A DNA stretch of 58,651 nt from an uncultured Bacteroidales bacterium (lineage in GTDB: Bacteria > Bacteroidota > Bacteroidia > Bacteroidales > UBA932), in the NCBI GenBank assembly GCA_902491795.1, contig CABUIX010000005.1, forward strand, positions 1 to 58,651, given 5' to 3'. Position numbers and translations under genes: made by a program. Positions 51,359 through 58,651 of the stretch are shown in pieces. The notes below the pieces were generated by a model. The model saw nothing but the letters and a program-made list of their open reading frames with translations, was not told where the DNA came from and made no database searches. Every line of letters begins with the position of its first letter. Position 1 is the first letter of the stretch.

Positions 51359-53572
51359 ATGAACCTCGACGCAATTTTGTTCTATCTGGTTCCGGCAGCA
51401 TCTCTGACGGCGCTACTGTTTGCGTTCATATTTTTCCGGAAGATGATGAAAGAGGACGAGGGCACGCCTACAATGCGGCAAATCGCACAATTTGTCCGTG
51501 ACGGGGCAATGGCCTACCTCAAGCAGCAGTACAAGGTGGTAGTCATAGTCTTCATCATACTTGCCGTAATCTTTGCCATCCTGGCATACGGATTCCACTT
51601 ACAGAACTCCTGGGTACCATTTGCATTCCTGACAGGAGGTTTCTTCAGCGGCCTTGCCGGTTTTGTGGGAATGAAAACAGCGACATTCGCATCAGGACGT
51701 ACGGCAAATGCCGCGAGGAGAGGACTCAACGACGGGCTCAGGATAGCCTTCAGGAGCGGCGCCGTAATGAGCCTTACCGTAGTCGGACTAGGGCTGCTCG
51801 ACATTTCAGTCTGGTACTTGATACTCAACAAGTTCATCGGGGCGGAAGGACCTCAGAAACTTGTGGCAATCACCACGACCATGCTGACTTTTGGCATGGG
51901 AGCCTCAACTCAGGCCCTGTTCGCCAGGGTCGGAGGGGGAATCTATACAAAGGCCGCTGACGTCGGAGCAGACCTCGTCGGGAAGGTAGAAGCAGGAATT
52001 CCGGAAGACGACCCCAGGAACCCTGCAACCATTGCCGACAACGTGGGAGACAATGTCGGCGACGTTGCAGGCATGGGCGCAGACCTTTATGAAAGCTACT
52101 GCGGCTCGATTCTGGCCACGATAGCATTGGGAGCATCGGCATTTGTCGGTGACGGGGAAGCCCTGCAATTCAAGGCAATACTTGCTCCGATGCTCATTGC
52201 CGCAGTCGGAGTGGTTCTTTCAATAGCGGGAATCTTCGCCGTGCGCACCAAGGAAGGAGCCGGGATGAGCCAGTTGCTGAAATCGATGTCCGCAGGAACC
52301 AACTTGAGTTCCGTGCTCATTGCAGTAGCCGCTTTCGGCATACTGTACCTGTTGAAGATTCCGAACTGGTGGGGGCTCTCGATTGCAGTGGTTGTAGGTC
52401 TGGCCGCCGGAGTCATCATCGGGCAAGCCACTGAATACTACACTTCACATTCGTACAAACCCACTCGCAAGCTGGCCGAGAGTTCAAAGACAGGACCGGC
52501 AACAGTGATCATCTCCGGAATAGGACTCGGCATGATTTCCACGGCAATTCCAGTGATCACGGTCAGTGTAGCCATCATACTGGCATATCTTGCCGCCAAC
52601 GGATTCCATGCCGCCGACCTGCTCGGAGCCGAAGCCTTGAGCAAAGGGCTCTACGGCATAGGCATAGCTTCTGTCGGAATGCTTTCAACCCTGGGAATTA
52701 CCCTCGCGACAGATGCCTATGGGCCAATAGCGGACAACGCCGGAGGAAACGCCCAGATGAGCGGGCTTGACCCGAAAGTGCGAGAGCGCACTGACGTGCT
52801 GGACGCTCTCGGAAATACCACCGCAGCCACAGGCAAAGGATTTGCGATAGGCTCGGCGGCGCTGACAGCGCTCGCGCTTCTGGCTTCGTACATCGAAGAG
52901 ATCAAGATCGGCCTCGACCGTCTGGGAATGACGATTCAGGACGCTGCCGGAGAAGTCATTGACGCCACAGCGGCAACCATACCGGACATCATGAACTATT
53001 ACAAGGTCAACCTCATGAATCCTATGGTGATCGCCGGGGTGTTCATCGGCGCCATGATGGCTTTCCTGTTCTGCGGGCTTACCATGAACGCCGTAGGACG
53101 TGCAGCTCAGAAAATGGTGGTCGAAGTAAGAAGGCAATTCCACGAAATAAAGGGCATTCTTACCGGAGAAGCCACTCCCGACTACGCACGATGCGTGGAA
53201 ATTTCAACCAAGGGAGCCCAAAAAGAAATGTTGTTCCCGTCATTGCTCGCGATCATTGTCCCTATTGCCGTAGGGCTGCTGCTTGGAGTGGCAGGAGTAA
53301 TGGGACTTCTCATCGGCGGTCTCGGCGCGGGTTTTGTACTTGCAATATTCATGGCAAATTCAGGAGGAGCATGGGACAACGCCAAGAAGCATGTTGAGGA
53401 AGGTAACCTTGGAGGCAAGGGCAGCGAATGTCATTCAGCCACTGTTGTCGGCGACACCGTTGGAGATCCTTTCAAGGACACATCGGGTCCGTCCCTCAAC
53501 ATCTTGATAAAACTCATGAGCATGGTATCTATCGTGATGGCCGGCGTAACGGTAGCGATAAGCCTGTTCTGA
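51359..53572 (+). CDS. hppA: Membrane-bound ion-pumping pyrophosphatase
   Basis: This 737-residue protein with about 16 membrane helices uses pyrophosphate to pump ions. Substrate motifs DVGADLVGKVE, DNVGDNVGDVAGMGADLYES and the late EGNLGGKGSECHSATVVGDTVGDPFKDTSGPSLN region are split over the protein as usual. The GNTTAATGKGFAIGS segment has Ala and Gly where potassium-independent types have Lys and Thr, so it should be K+-dependent. The Glu in GADLYESY fits Na+-transporting or dual Na+/H+ types. It follows the CYTH gene by 3 nt and ends in a terminator. Confidence 0.95.
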   Translation: MNLDAILFYLVPAASLTALLFAFIFFRKMMKEDEGTPTMRQIAQFVRDGAMAYLKQQYKVVVIVFIILAVIFAILAYGFHLQNSWVPFAFLTGGFFSGLAGFVGMKTATFASGRTANAARRGLNDGLRIAFRSGAVMSLTVVGLGLLDISVWYLILNKFIGAEGPQKLVAITTTMLTFGMGASTQALFARVGGGIYTKAADVGADLVGKVEAGIPEDDPRNPATIADNVGDNVGDVAGMGADLYESYCGSILATIALGASAFVGDGEALQFKAILAPMLIAAVGVVLSIAGIFAVRTKEGAGMSQLLKSMSAGTNLSSVLIAVAAFGILYLLKIPNWWGLSIAVVVGLAAGVIIGQATEYYTSHSYKPTRKLAESSKTGPATVIISGIGLGMISTAIPVITVSVAIILAYLAANGFHAADLLGAEALSKGLYGIGIASVGMLSTLGITLATDAYGPIADNAGGNAQMSGLDPKVRERTDVLDALGNTTAATGKGFAIGSAALTALALLASYIEEIKIGLDRLGMTIQDAAGEVIDATAATIPDIMNYYKVNLMNPMVIAGVFIGAMMAFLFCGLTMNAVGRAAQKMVVEVRRQFHEIKGILTGEATPDYARCVEISTKGAQKEMLFPSLLAIIVPIAVGLLLGVAGVMGLLIGGLGAGFVLAIFMANSGGAWDNAKKHVEEGNLGGKGSECHSATVVGDTVGDPFKDTSGPSLNILIKLMSMVSIVMAGVTVAISLF

Positions 53573-53627
53573 GACATGCCGGGCAACATCCCGACATGAA
53601 GCCAACACCAAAAACCAAACAAAACGG

Positions 53628-53668
53628 GAAGGCGAGGCCGTTGAGGTCTCGCCTTCTTCATTTTTATT
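53628..53668 (+). terminator. Terminator after the pyrophosphatase
   Basis: Stem GAAGGCGAG/CTCGCCTTC (53628-53636, 53648-53656), 11-nt loop, followed by TTCATTTTTATT. The rest of 53573-53848 holds no gene; TAACTTTA near 53765 is a one-mismatch -7 box. Confidence 0.8.
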
Positions 53669-53848
53669 CCCGCAAAAACAGCAGCAAGGAGACACGATTT
53701 TTTCAACGAAACAATTATACGATTATTTGAAACAAACAGGCCACTCAATCATATTACACTTTTCATAACTTTAGACTAATAATGCATTGACCATTCAACG
53801 GGGATAATCCCGGACTTTGCGCCGAAACTTTTCAAATTCTAAGCACAT

Positions 53849-55585
53849 ATGAACATTAAAACAATTATTTCTGCGGCACTTGTTTGCCTGATGTCCGCGC
53901 AGATTTCTTCTGCCCAGGACAGACAGCAGCCTTCATGGCTGAGCGACGCGGTCGTATATCAGATCTATCCGTCTTCGTTCCAGGATTCCGACGGAAACGG
54001 AATCGGAGACATTCCCGGAATCATCTCCAGACTTGACTACATAAAGTCCATAGGAGTCACGGCGATATGGCTTAATCCAATATTCGTGTCAGGATGGACT
54101 GACGGCGGATATGACGTCATAGACTACTATATGGTGGACCCGCGCTTCGGCACCAACACCGATCTTGTAAATCTTGTGGAAGAAGCCCATTCCAGAGGAC
54201 TCAAGGTCATACTTGACCTGGTCGCAGGACACACGTCTGACCAGTCGGAATGGTTCATCCAGTCTTCTCAGGCTCCGAATCTCCGTTACAGCGACTACTA
54301 TATATGGCCCACATTCAAACCTGAAATTGAAGGAGCCGACAACAGCGGCGGCAAGCAGGACTATGCACAATTGATGAACACCTTCAACAATATAGTCAAC
54401 AAGTTCGTGAAGACCGACGCTCCGAGAGGCCCTTATTTCATCAAGAACTTCTTCGACACTCAGCCCGCACTCAACTTCGGTTTTGCCAACCCTGACCCGG
54501 AACACCCATGGGAACAGGCAGTTGATGCTCCCGGCCCCATGGCAGTACGCCGTGAGATCAAGAACATCATGTCATTCTGGATGGACAAGGGCGTAGACGG
54601 CTTCCGCGTTGACATGGCCGCCAGCCTTGTGAAGAACGATTTCGACAAGTCGGCGACAATCAAGCTCTGGAAAGAAGACCTCGCCAAGTGGTTCAAGGAA
54701 GAGTATCCCGAAAACCTGCTTATTGCCGAGTGGTTCAATCCGGCACAGTCAATTGAAGCCGGATTCAACGTGGACTTCTTCTGCCATGACGGACAATACA
54801 ACTATGCTACCCTGTTCTTCAACACTCCCCGGAGAGGAAGTGACGGAGTCTGCTACTTCGATCTTGCCGGCAAAGGCGAGCTGAAGACATGGTATGACCT
54901 CTACACCTACCAGTACAATGCCGTCAAAGGAAAAGGCTACGTAAGCATGCCCTCAGGCAACCACGACTTCACCCGCCTTGCAGCAGGCCCCCGTGACACC
55001 GAAGACCAGCTGAAGGTCGCAATGACCTTCTTCTTCACCATGCCAGGAGTACCTTTCATCTTCTACGGCGATGAGATAGGTCTTGAGCACCAGTTTGACG
55101 CTCCTTCAAAGGAAGGCAGCGGCACCGGACGCGCAGGCACCCGAATACCGATGCTTTGGGATTCAAGCGAGAATGCAGGGTTCTCAACTGCAGCAAAGGA
55201 GGATCTTTACCTGCCGCAGGATCCTGATCCGGACCGCAGGACAGTGGAGAGCCAGGAAGCAGATCCCAATTCCCTGCTAAACTATGTACGCGACCTCATC
55301 AAGCTGCGCCTCAGCTCGCCGGCTCTCAGCAGCGACGGTGACTGGAAGCTGGTCAGCAGCCTCGACGCTCCCTACCCTATGATATATGAAAGGAGCAGCG
55401 GGGATGAAGTCTGGGTAATCGCTGTAAATCCTTCAGCGAAGAAGGTTACAGGAGAGATTCCTTCATATTCGGCTGAAGCAGAAGCAGTGTTCGGATCTTA
55501 CAGCACTGCCAAATACAAGAGCGGAAAGGATGTAGACAAGATCACCCTCTCGCCCGTATCCGCTGCCGTCTTCAGAATACGGTGA
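53849..55585 (+). CDS. Exported GH13 alpha-amylase-family enzyme
   Basis: The 578-residue product has a signal peptide (cleavage near ISSAQ) and a GH13 barrel: WLSDAVVYQIYPSSFQDSDG, ILDLVAGHTSD (region I), GVDGFRVDMAASL (region II nucleophile Asp), LIAEWFNP (region III Glu) and MPSGNHDFTR (region IV Asp). The overall pattern resembles alpha-glucosidase or cyclomaltodextrinase-type enzymes of Bacteroidota, acting on alpha-glucans in the periplasm. Exact specificity is not readable. No susC/susD is adjacent. The stop codon lies at the breakpoint of a fructokinase remnant. Confidence 0.92.
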   Translation: MNIKTIISAALVCLMSAQISSAQDRQQPSWLSDAVVYQIYPSSFQDSDGNGIGDIPGIISRLDYIKSIGVTAIWLNPIFVSGWTDGGYDVIDYYMVDPRFGTNTDLVNLVEEAHSRGLKVILDLVAGHTSDQSEWFIQSSQAPNLRYSDYYIWPTFKPEIEGADNSGGKQDYAQLMNTFNNIVNKFVKTDAPRGPYFIKNFFDTQPALNFGFANPDPEHPWEQAVDAPGPMAVRREIKNIMSFWMDKGVDGFRVDMAASLVKNDFDKSATIKLWKEDLAKWFKEEYPENLLIAEWFNPAQSIEAGFNVDFFCHDGQYNYATLFFNTPRRGSDGVCYFDLAGKGELKTWYDLYTYQYNAVKGKGYVSMPSGNHDFTRLAAGPRDTEDQLKVAMTFFFTMPGVPFIFYGDEIGLEHQFDAPSKEGSGTGRAGTRIPMLWDSSENAGFSTAAKEDLYLPQDPDPDRRTVESQEADPNSLLNYVRDLIKLRLSSPALSSDGDWKLVSSLDAPYPMIYERSSGDEVWVIAVNPSAKKVTGEIPSYSAEAEAVFGSYSTAKYKSGKDVDKITLSPVSAAVFRIR

Positions 55586-55716
55586 CAGATGGTGATGCCT
55601 TCACGGCAGCTTTCACGGTGGCATATCTCAACGGGAAATCCCTCGCTGACGCGCAGAAACTCGCAGGCGAAGTCACCGCCTATGTCTGCTCACACAAAGG
55701 AGCAATGCCTGAATGA
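55582..55716 (+). pseudogene. Remnant of a PfkB-family (fructokinase-like) sugar kinase, last 44 codons
   Basis: The stretch in the frame starting at 55582 reads VTDGDAFTAAFTVAYLNGKS and continues to VCSHKGAMPE followed by TGA. This is the C terminus of a PfkB carbohydrate kinase, where intact enzymes have GAGDAFTAA as part of the ATP site and anion hole; here the segment between VTD and GDAF is missing. The frame has no start and the amylase stop overlaps its first codon, so a larger kinase gene has been lost by deletion up to the amylase end. The esterase open frame begins at the end of the remnant. Confidence 0.75.
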
Positions 55717-55751
55717 CGAAACTGATCAACCACAATAACACACCAATCCTT

Positions 55752-57377
55752 ATGAAACACATCATTAACTCCCTGCTTCTCGCCGGAATGACAGCCGTCC
55801 TCGTCTCATGCGGCTGCGACGAGAATTTCTACAGCAGGACAAAACAGCAACTCTACATCGGCGACGACATCGCCGTTGCACAGACCCAGTACGGAAAGGT
55901 CCGCGGCTACATCATGCGCGACACCTACACCTTCCTAGGTATTCCTTACGGCGCTTCAACTGCCGGAGAGAACAGGTTCATGCCGCCCCAGCCGCCCCAG
56001 CCGTGGGACGGAATCAAACCGGCATACTTCTATGGAGCCTGCGCTCCCCAAAGCGAGATGCAGTTCCCCAACAACAGCCGCACATTCCTCGACTGCTGGA
56101 ACTATTATGACATGAGCGAGGATTGCCTGAACCTCAATGTATGGACTCCGGGGCTCGACGGGAAAAAGAGACCGGTCATCGTATGGCTGCATGGAGGCGG
56201 ATTCTCTTCAGGAAACAGTTACGAGCACCACGAATACCTCGGCGAGAACTTCAGCCACTATTGCGACGTGGTGTTCGTCTCTCCCAACCACAGGCTGAAC
56301 TCCATAGGATTCACTGATTTCTCCGCAGTCGATCACAAATTCAAGGATTCCGGCAACGTCGGCATGCTCGATCTGGTGGCTGCCCTGCAGTGGGTCCATG
56401 ACAACATCGCCAACTTCGGCGGTGACCCCGGCAACGTCACCATCATCGGACAGAGCGGAGGAGGCGCAAAGGTCTGCAACCTCGTGGCGATGCCAGAGAC
56501 CGAAGGACTTGTCCACAAGGCAGTAGCACTCAGCGGAAGTGCCTCTTCCGCCACTGACAAGGAATACGCAAGCGGCCTCGGAAAGGCAATAGCTGAAGCG
56601 GCAGGAGTCAAGGGGCCGGAAGACATGCACATCCTCCAGGAGATGCCCTATCAGGAATACAGGGCACTCGCAGACAAGGTGGCACGCGAATATTCTGCCA
56701 AAAACGGCAGTGTACGCCGCGGAGGATTCAGCCCCGTTGCCGACGACCTGCACATACCCGGCGGAGACTTCTACGCACCCGGCTCGCATTCTTCCAACAT
56801 TCCGATGATCATCTGCACCACAACCTGCGAATGGCCGTCAGCAATTGATGATGCTGCACGCCACGCCCTCACCAAGGAGCAGGTTATTGCGGAAATGTCA
56901 GAGCGCTACGGTGCAGAAAAGGCGGCCGCAATATATGACGCCTATGCTGCAATCTTCCCTGACAAGCTTCCGATTGAGGTTTACGATCTCGCCAACAGCT
57001 CTCGCTCAGGTGCACTCAAGGTGGCCGGACTGCGCAATGCAATCGGAGCTCCGGTATACATGGCATGGTTCGACTGGCAGGGGCCCGTATTTGACGGCCG
57101 TGTACACGCTATGCACACCATGGACATTGCCTTCTGGTTCATGAACACCGACCTCCAGGTTTCTCACACCGGTGGTGGCCAGTATCCTCGCAATCTCTCC
57201 AAGAAGATGGCCAAGGCGCTCAACAACTTCATGCGCACCGGCGATCCCAACGGCAAGACGGGCCTTCCCAAATGGCCTGCATTCGACCAGGAGAGCGGAG
57301 CAACAATGGTGCTCGCCGAAAAGTGCTACGTACTGGACAACCCCGACAAGCAGGCTCTTGAGCTGACAGCCAGATAA
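55752..57377 (+). CDS. Type-B carboxylesterase, lipoprotein
   Basis: The 541-residue product has a lipobox LVSC (Cys20) and the carboxylesterase B fold: FLGIPYGA, SEDCLNLNVWTP, oxyanion-hole HGGGFSSG, nucleophile elbow GQSGGG and the His in AMHTMDIAF. It would cleave ester bonds of small or carbohydrate-linked substrates at the envelope. The start MKHIINSLL gives a proper signal peptide; an in-frame ATG at 55713 is weaker. Relation to the upstream GH13 gene is positional only. Confidence 0.9.
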   Translation: MKHIINSLLLAGMTAVLVSCGCDENFYSRTKQQLYIGDDIAVAQTQYGKVRGYIMRDTYTFLGIPYGASTAGENRFMPPQPPQPWDGIKPAYFYGACAPQSEMQFPNNSRTFLDCWNYYDMSEDCLNLNVWTPGLDGKKRPVIVWLHGGGFSSGNSYEHHEYLGENFSHYCDVVFVSPNHRLNSIGFTDFSAVDHKFKDSGNVGMLDLVAALQWVHDNIANFGGDPGNVTIIGQSGGGAKVCNLVAMPETEGLVHKAVALSGSASSATDKEYASGLGKAIAEAAGVKGPEDMHILQEMPYQEYRALADKVAREYSAKNGSVRRGGFSPVADDLHIPGGDFYAPGSHSSNIPMIICTTTCEWPSAIDDAARHALTKEQVIAEMSERYGAEKAAAIYDAYAAIFPDKLPIEVYDLANSSRSGALKVAGLRNAIGAPVYMAWFDWQGPVFDGRVHAMHTMDIAFWFMNTDLQVSHTGGGQYPRNLSKKMAKALNNFMRTGDPNGKTGLPKWPAFDQESGATMVLAEKCYVLDNPDKQALELTAR

Positions 57378-57404
57378 ACTGCAGCCCGCGACAAAATGAT
57401 ATGA

Positions 57405-57435
57405 CCCCGGAATTCGGATTGATCCGATTCCGGGG
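57405..57435. terminator. Hairpin between convergent esterase and aldo/keto reductase genes
   Basis: CCCCGGAA/TTCCGGGG (57405-57412, 57428-57435) with an inner stem TCGGA/TCCGA. The T-rich tail is weak on both strands, so it may serve both directions. Confidence 0.6.
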
Positions 57436-57474
57436 CCATTCATAATTCAGCGACAGGATTGTCAGCGGAAATCC

Positions 57475-58413
57475 CTACGCAAGTGCCGCCAAATTGCTCT
57501 TAAGCTGTTCCACGGAACTTGCCCCGATAATGACTGACGTCACTTCCTCTCGCCGAAGCACCCAGCGCAACGCATACTGGGCCAAAGTAAGTCCTTCAGC
57601 GGCCGCCTCGTCATTCCACGCAGATATCCGCGCCAGAAGTTCAGGAGTCAGACTTTCCGGCTTGAGAAATTTGCTGTGGGTCATCCTCGAGCCTTCAGGA
57701 ATGCCATGGAGATATTTGCCCGTTAGCAGGCCCTGGGCCAAGGGAGAGAAAGCGACGAATCCGGCTCCTTCCGATGCGGCCTGCGGTATGATCTCCTCCT
57801 CAATTGTTCTGTCGATCATGTTGTACCTGCCCTGGTACACCAGGCAAGGCACATGCTGCTCCCTCAAATATGAATAGGCAGCAGCAGCCATTTCTGCCGG
57901 GTATTTGGAAATACCCACATAAAGAGCCTTGCCCTGACGGACGATGTCCACCAACGCCTGCATTGTCTCCTCTATCGGAGTATTCGGATCAGGACGGTGA
58001 GAATAGAATATGTCAACATAGTCAAGGCCCATGCGTTTGAGGCTTTGGTCAAGCGAAGCCATGAGATTCTTTCGCGACCCCCACTCACCGTAGGGCCCAG
58101 GCCACATGTCATGACCGGCCTTGGTCGCGACTATGATTTCATCACGGTGCGACTTCAGTGAAGCGGAATATATCTCTCCAAAACGGGTCTCCGCCGCTCC
58201 ATAGGGCGGTCCATAGTTGTTGGCAAGATCGAAATAGGTGATGCCGCTGTCGAAGGCAAACTCTACAATCTTCCTGCAATTGTCGAAGTCAGCATCAGCG
58301 CCGAAGTTGTGCCAAAATCCCAGAGAGATCGCGGGAAGGAGCAGCCCGCTGCGCCCGCACCTGCGGTAGCGCATGGACTCATAGCGCGGTTCTGTCAGTT
58401 TATAATTCTCCAT
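57475..58413 (-). CDS. Aldo/keto reductase, YghZ-like
   Basis: This 312-residue NADPH-dependent oxidoreductase has the AKR tetrad: YFDLANNYGPPYGAAE (Asp and Tyr), VATKAGHDMWPGPYG (Lys) and IFYSHRPDP (His), plus VIIGASS near the C terminus. The GPPYG and MWPGPYG segments are those of the YghZ/MgrA group, which reduces L-glyceraldehyde 3-phosphate and related aldehydes. It stands alone. The region 58414-58540 upstream shows no gene. Confidence 0.92.
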   Translation of the reverse strand: MENYKLTEPRYESMRYRRCGRSGLLLPAISLGFWHNFGADADFDNCRKIVEFAFDSGITYFDLANNYGPPYGAAETRFGEIYSASLKSHRDEIIVATKAGHDMWPGPYGEWGSRKNLMASLDQSLKRMGLDYVDIFYSHRPDPNTPIEETMQALVDIVRQGKALYVGISKYPAEMAAAAYSYLREQHVPCLVYQGRYNMIDRTIEEEIIPQAASEGAGFVAFSPLAQGLLTGKYLHGIPEGSRMTHSKFLKPESLTPELLARISAWNDEAAAEGLTLAQYALRWVLRREEVTSVIIGASSVEQLKSNLAALA

Positions 58414-58540
58414 ATTGACGAATTTTGTCTTGTGAATATACTAAAAAAATTCTCAACCTGTGATTCCGGCCGGATGATATACCCCCGGCGGGCAATCTCC
58501 AGGGCCATTTTGAAGATATTTGCAAAAAATGCAAAAAAAT

Positions 58541-58571
58541 TTTGTCGGTTTAAAAAAGTAGTATATCTTTG
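58541..58571 (+). promoter_or_regulatory. Strong consensus promoter (TTTG-N19-TATCTTTG), probably of an rRNA operon
   Basis: TTTG at 58541-58544 and TATCTTTG at 58564-58571 are separated by 19 bp, a perfect Bacteroidota promoter. A/T tracts (58524-58540) lie just upstream and could act as an UP-like element. Confidence 0.75.
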
Positions 58572-58651
58572 CAGTCCCTTACAGAAAGCGAGGGGCAAGT
58601 TCATTGAAAATATTGAAAGATAAGTACAAGCAAGAAAACAGCAAGTACCAA
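58572..58651 (+). other. Stable-RNA leader, probably upstream of 16S rRNA (runs off window)
   Basis: The 80 bases after the promoter hold no start codon with an open frame and contain TTCATTGAAAATATTGAAAG and repeated CAAG-type boxes (TACAAGCAAGAAAACAGCAAG). This style is that of the rRNA operon leader in Bacteroidales, where the 16S gene follows. The 16S sequence itself is not in the window, so the identification is tentative. Confidence 0.55.

Noticed and set aside
53573..53848. Possible small gene or riboswitch upstream of the amylase
   Set aside because: Only the terminator and A/T-rich DNA are visible; no conserved RNA motif or coding frame with a start.

Overview
The window is chromosomal DNA from a member of the Bacteroidota, most probably the order Bacteroidales. 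The supporting signs are: the Bacteroidota promoter (-7 box TAnnTTTG, often with TTTG or TTG about 19-21 bp upstream) in front of many genes; a GldH lipoprotein; the RicT/PSP1-HolB pair; a BF3164-type propeller lipoprotein with an NVEALA-like peptide; a PG0541-type protein attached to an RND pump; DUF4271; a DUF2723 membrane protein; and split transketolase genes. Base composition is near half GC, richer than typical Bacteroides. The exact genus cannot be read from this stretch. No phage, IS element, integrase or CRISPR array is visible; this is mainly core genome.

Layout. 1-2357 (+): 3' end of metK, an exported peptide deformylase, smpB, a shortened miaA. 2381-3584 (-): a 44-residue NVEALA-like peptide and its propeller lipoprotein. 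3733-9635 (-): an eight-gene run trxA, porT-like barrel, LOG, prenyl synthase, holB, ricT, gldH, trmB, with gaps of at most 6 nt or overlaps. 9701-15546 (-): tripartite RND efflux operon plus a PG0541-like protein. 15692-17950 (-): lgt and pgk. 18145-22136: a methyltransferase convergent with a 1029-residue DUF2723 protein. 22179-24704 (+): SUI1-type factor, DUF4271, hemD, rnpA, yidD. 24823-26620 (-): split transketolase. 26737-30030 (+): lipoprotein PepT and lepA. 30034-33143: DUF456, a YqaA-like protein, a large membrane acyltransferase and tRNA-Pro(TGG). 33221-38866 (+): lolD, trmN6, then a fatty-acid cluster (acyl ligase, fabF, fabZ, fabI) behind a possible direct-repeat operator. 38942-42349 (-): GH3 beta-glucosidase and a frame-disrupted malate dehydrogenase. 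42494-45622: phosphopantetheinyl transferase convergent with a TPR-EnvC pair. 45751-49229: ECF sigma factor with an anti-sigma/beta-barrel fusion, a lipoprotein, and tsaE. 49276-53572 (+): yifB, CYTH protein, membrane pyrophosphatase. 53849-58413: GH13 amylase, a fructokinase remnant, a type-B esterase, and an aldo/keto reductase. The last 110 bases look like a stable-RNA (probably rRNA operon) promoter and leader.

Themes. Several genes that are normally cytoplasmic (peptide deformylase, peptidase T) carry lipoprotein signals here, suggesting an envelope-located peptide-processing capacity. At least eight genes have a -7 box only 5-8 nt before the start codon, which predicts leaderless or nearly leaderless mRNAs. 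The most unusual units are the sigma factor/anti-sigma-beta-barrel pair, the truncated NVEALA-like peptide operon, the exported deformylase, and a thioredoxin promoter that abuts the terminator hairpin of the upstream efflux operon.
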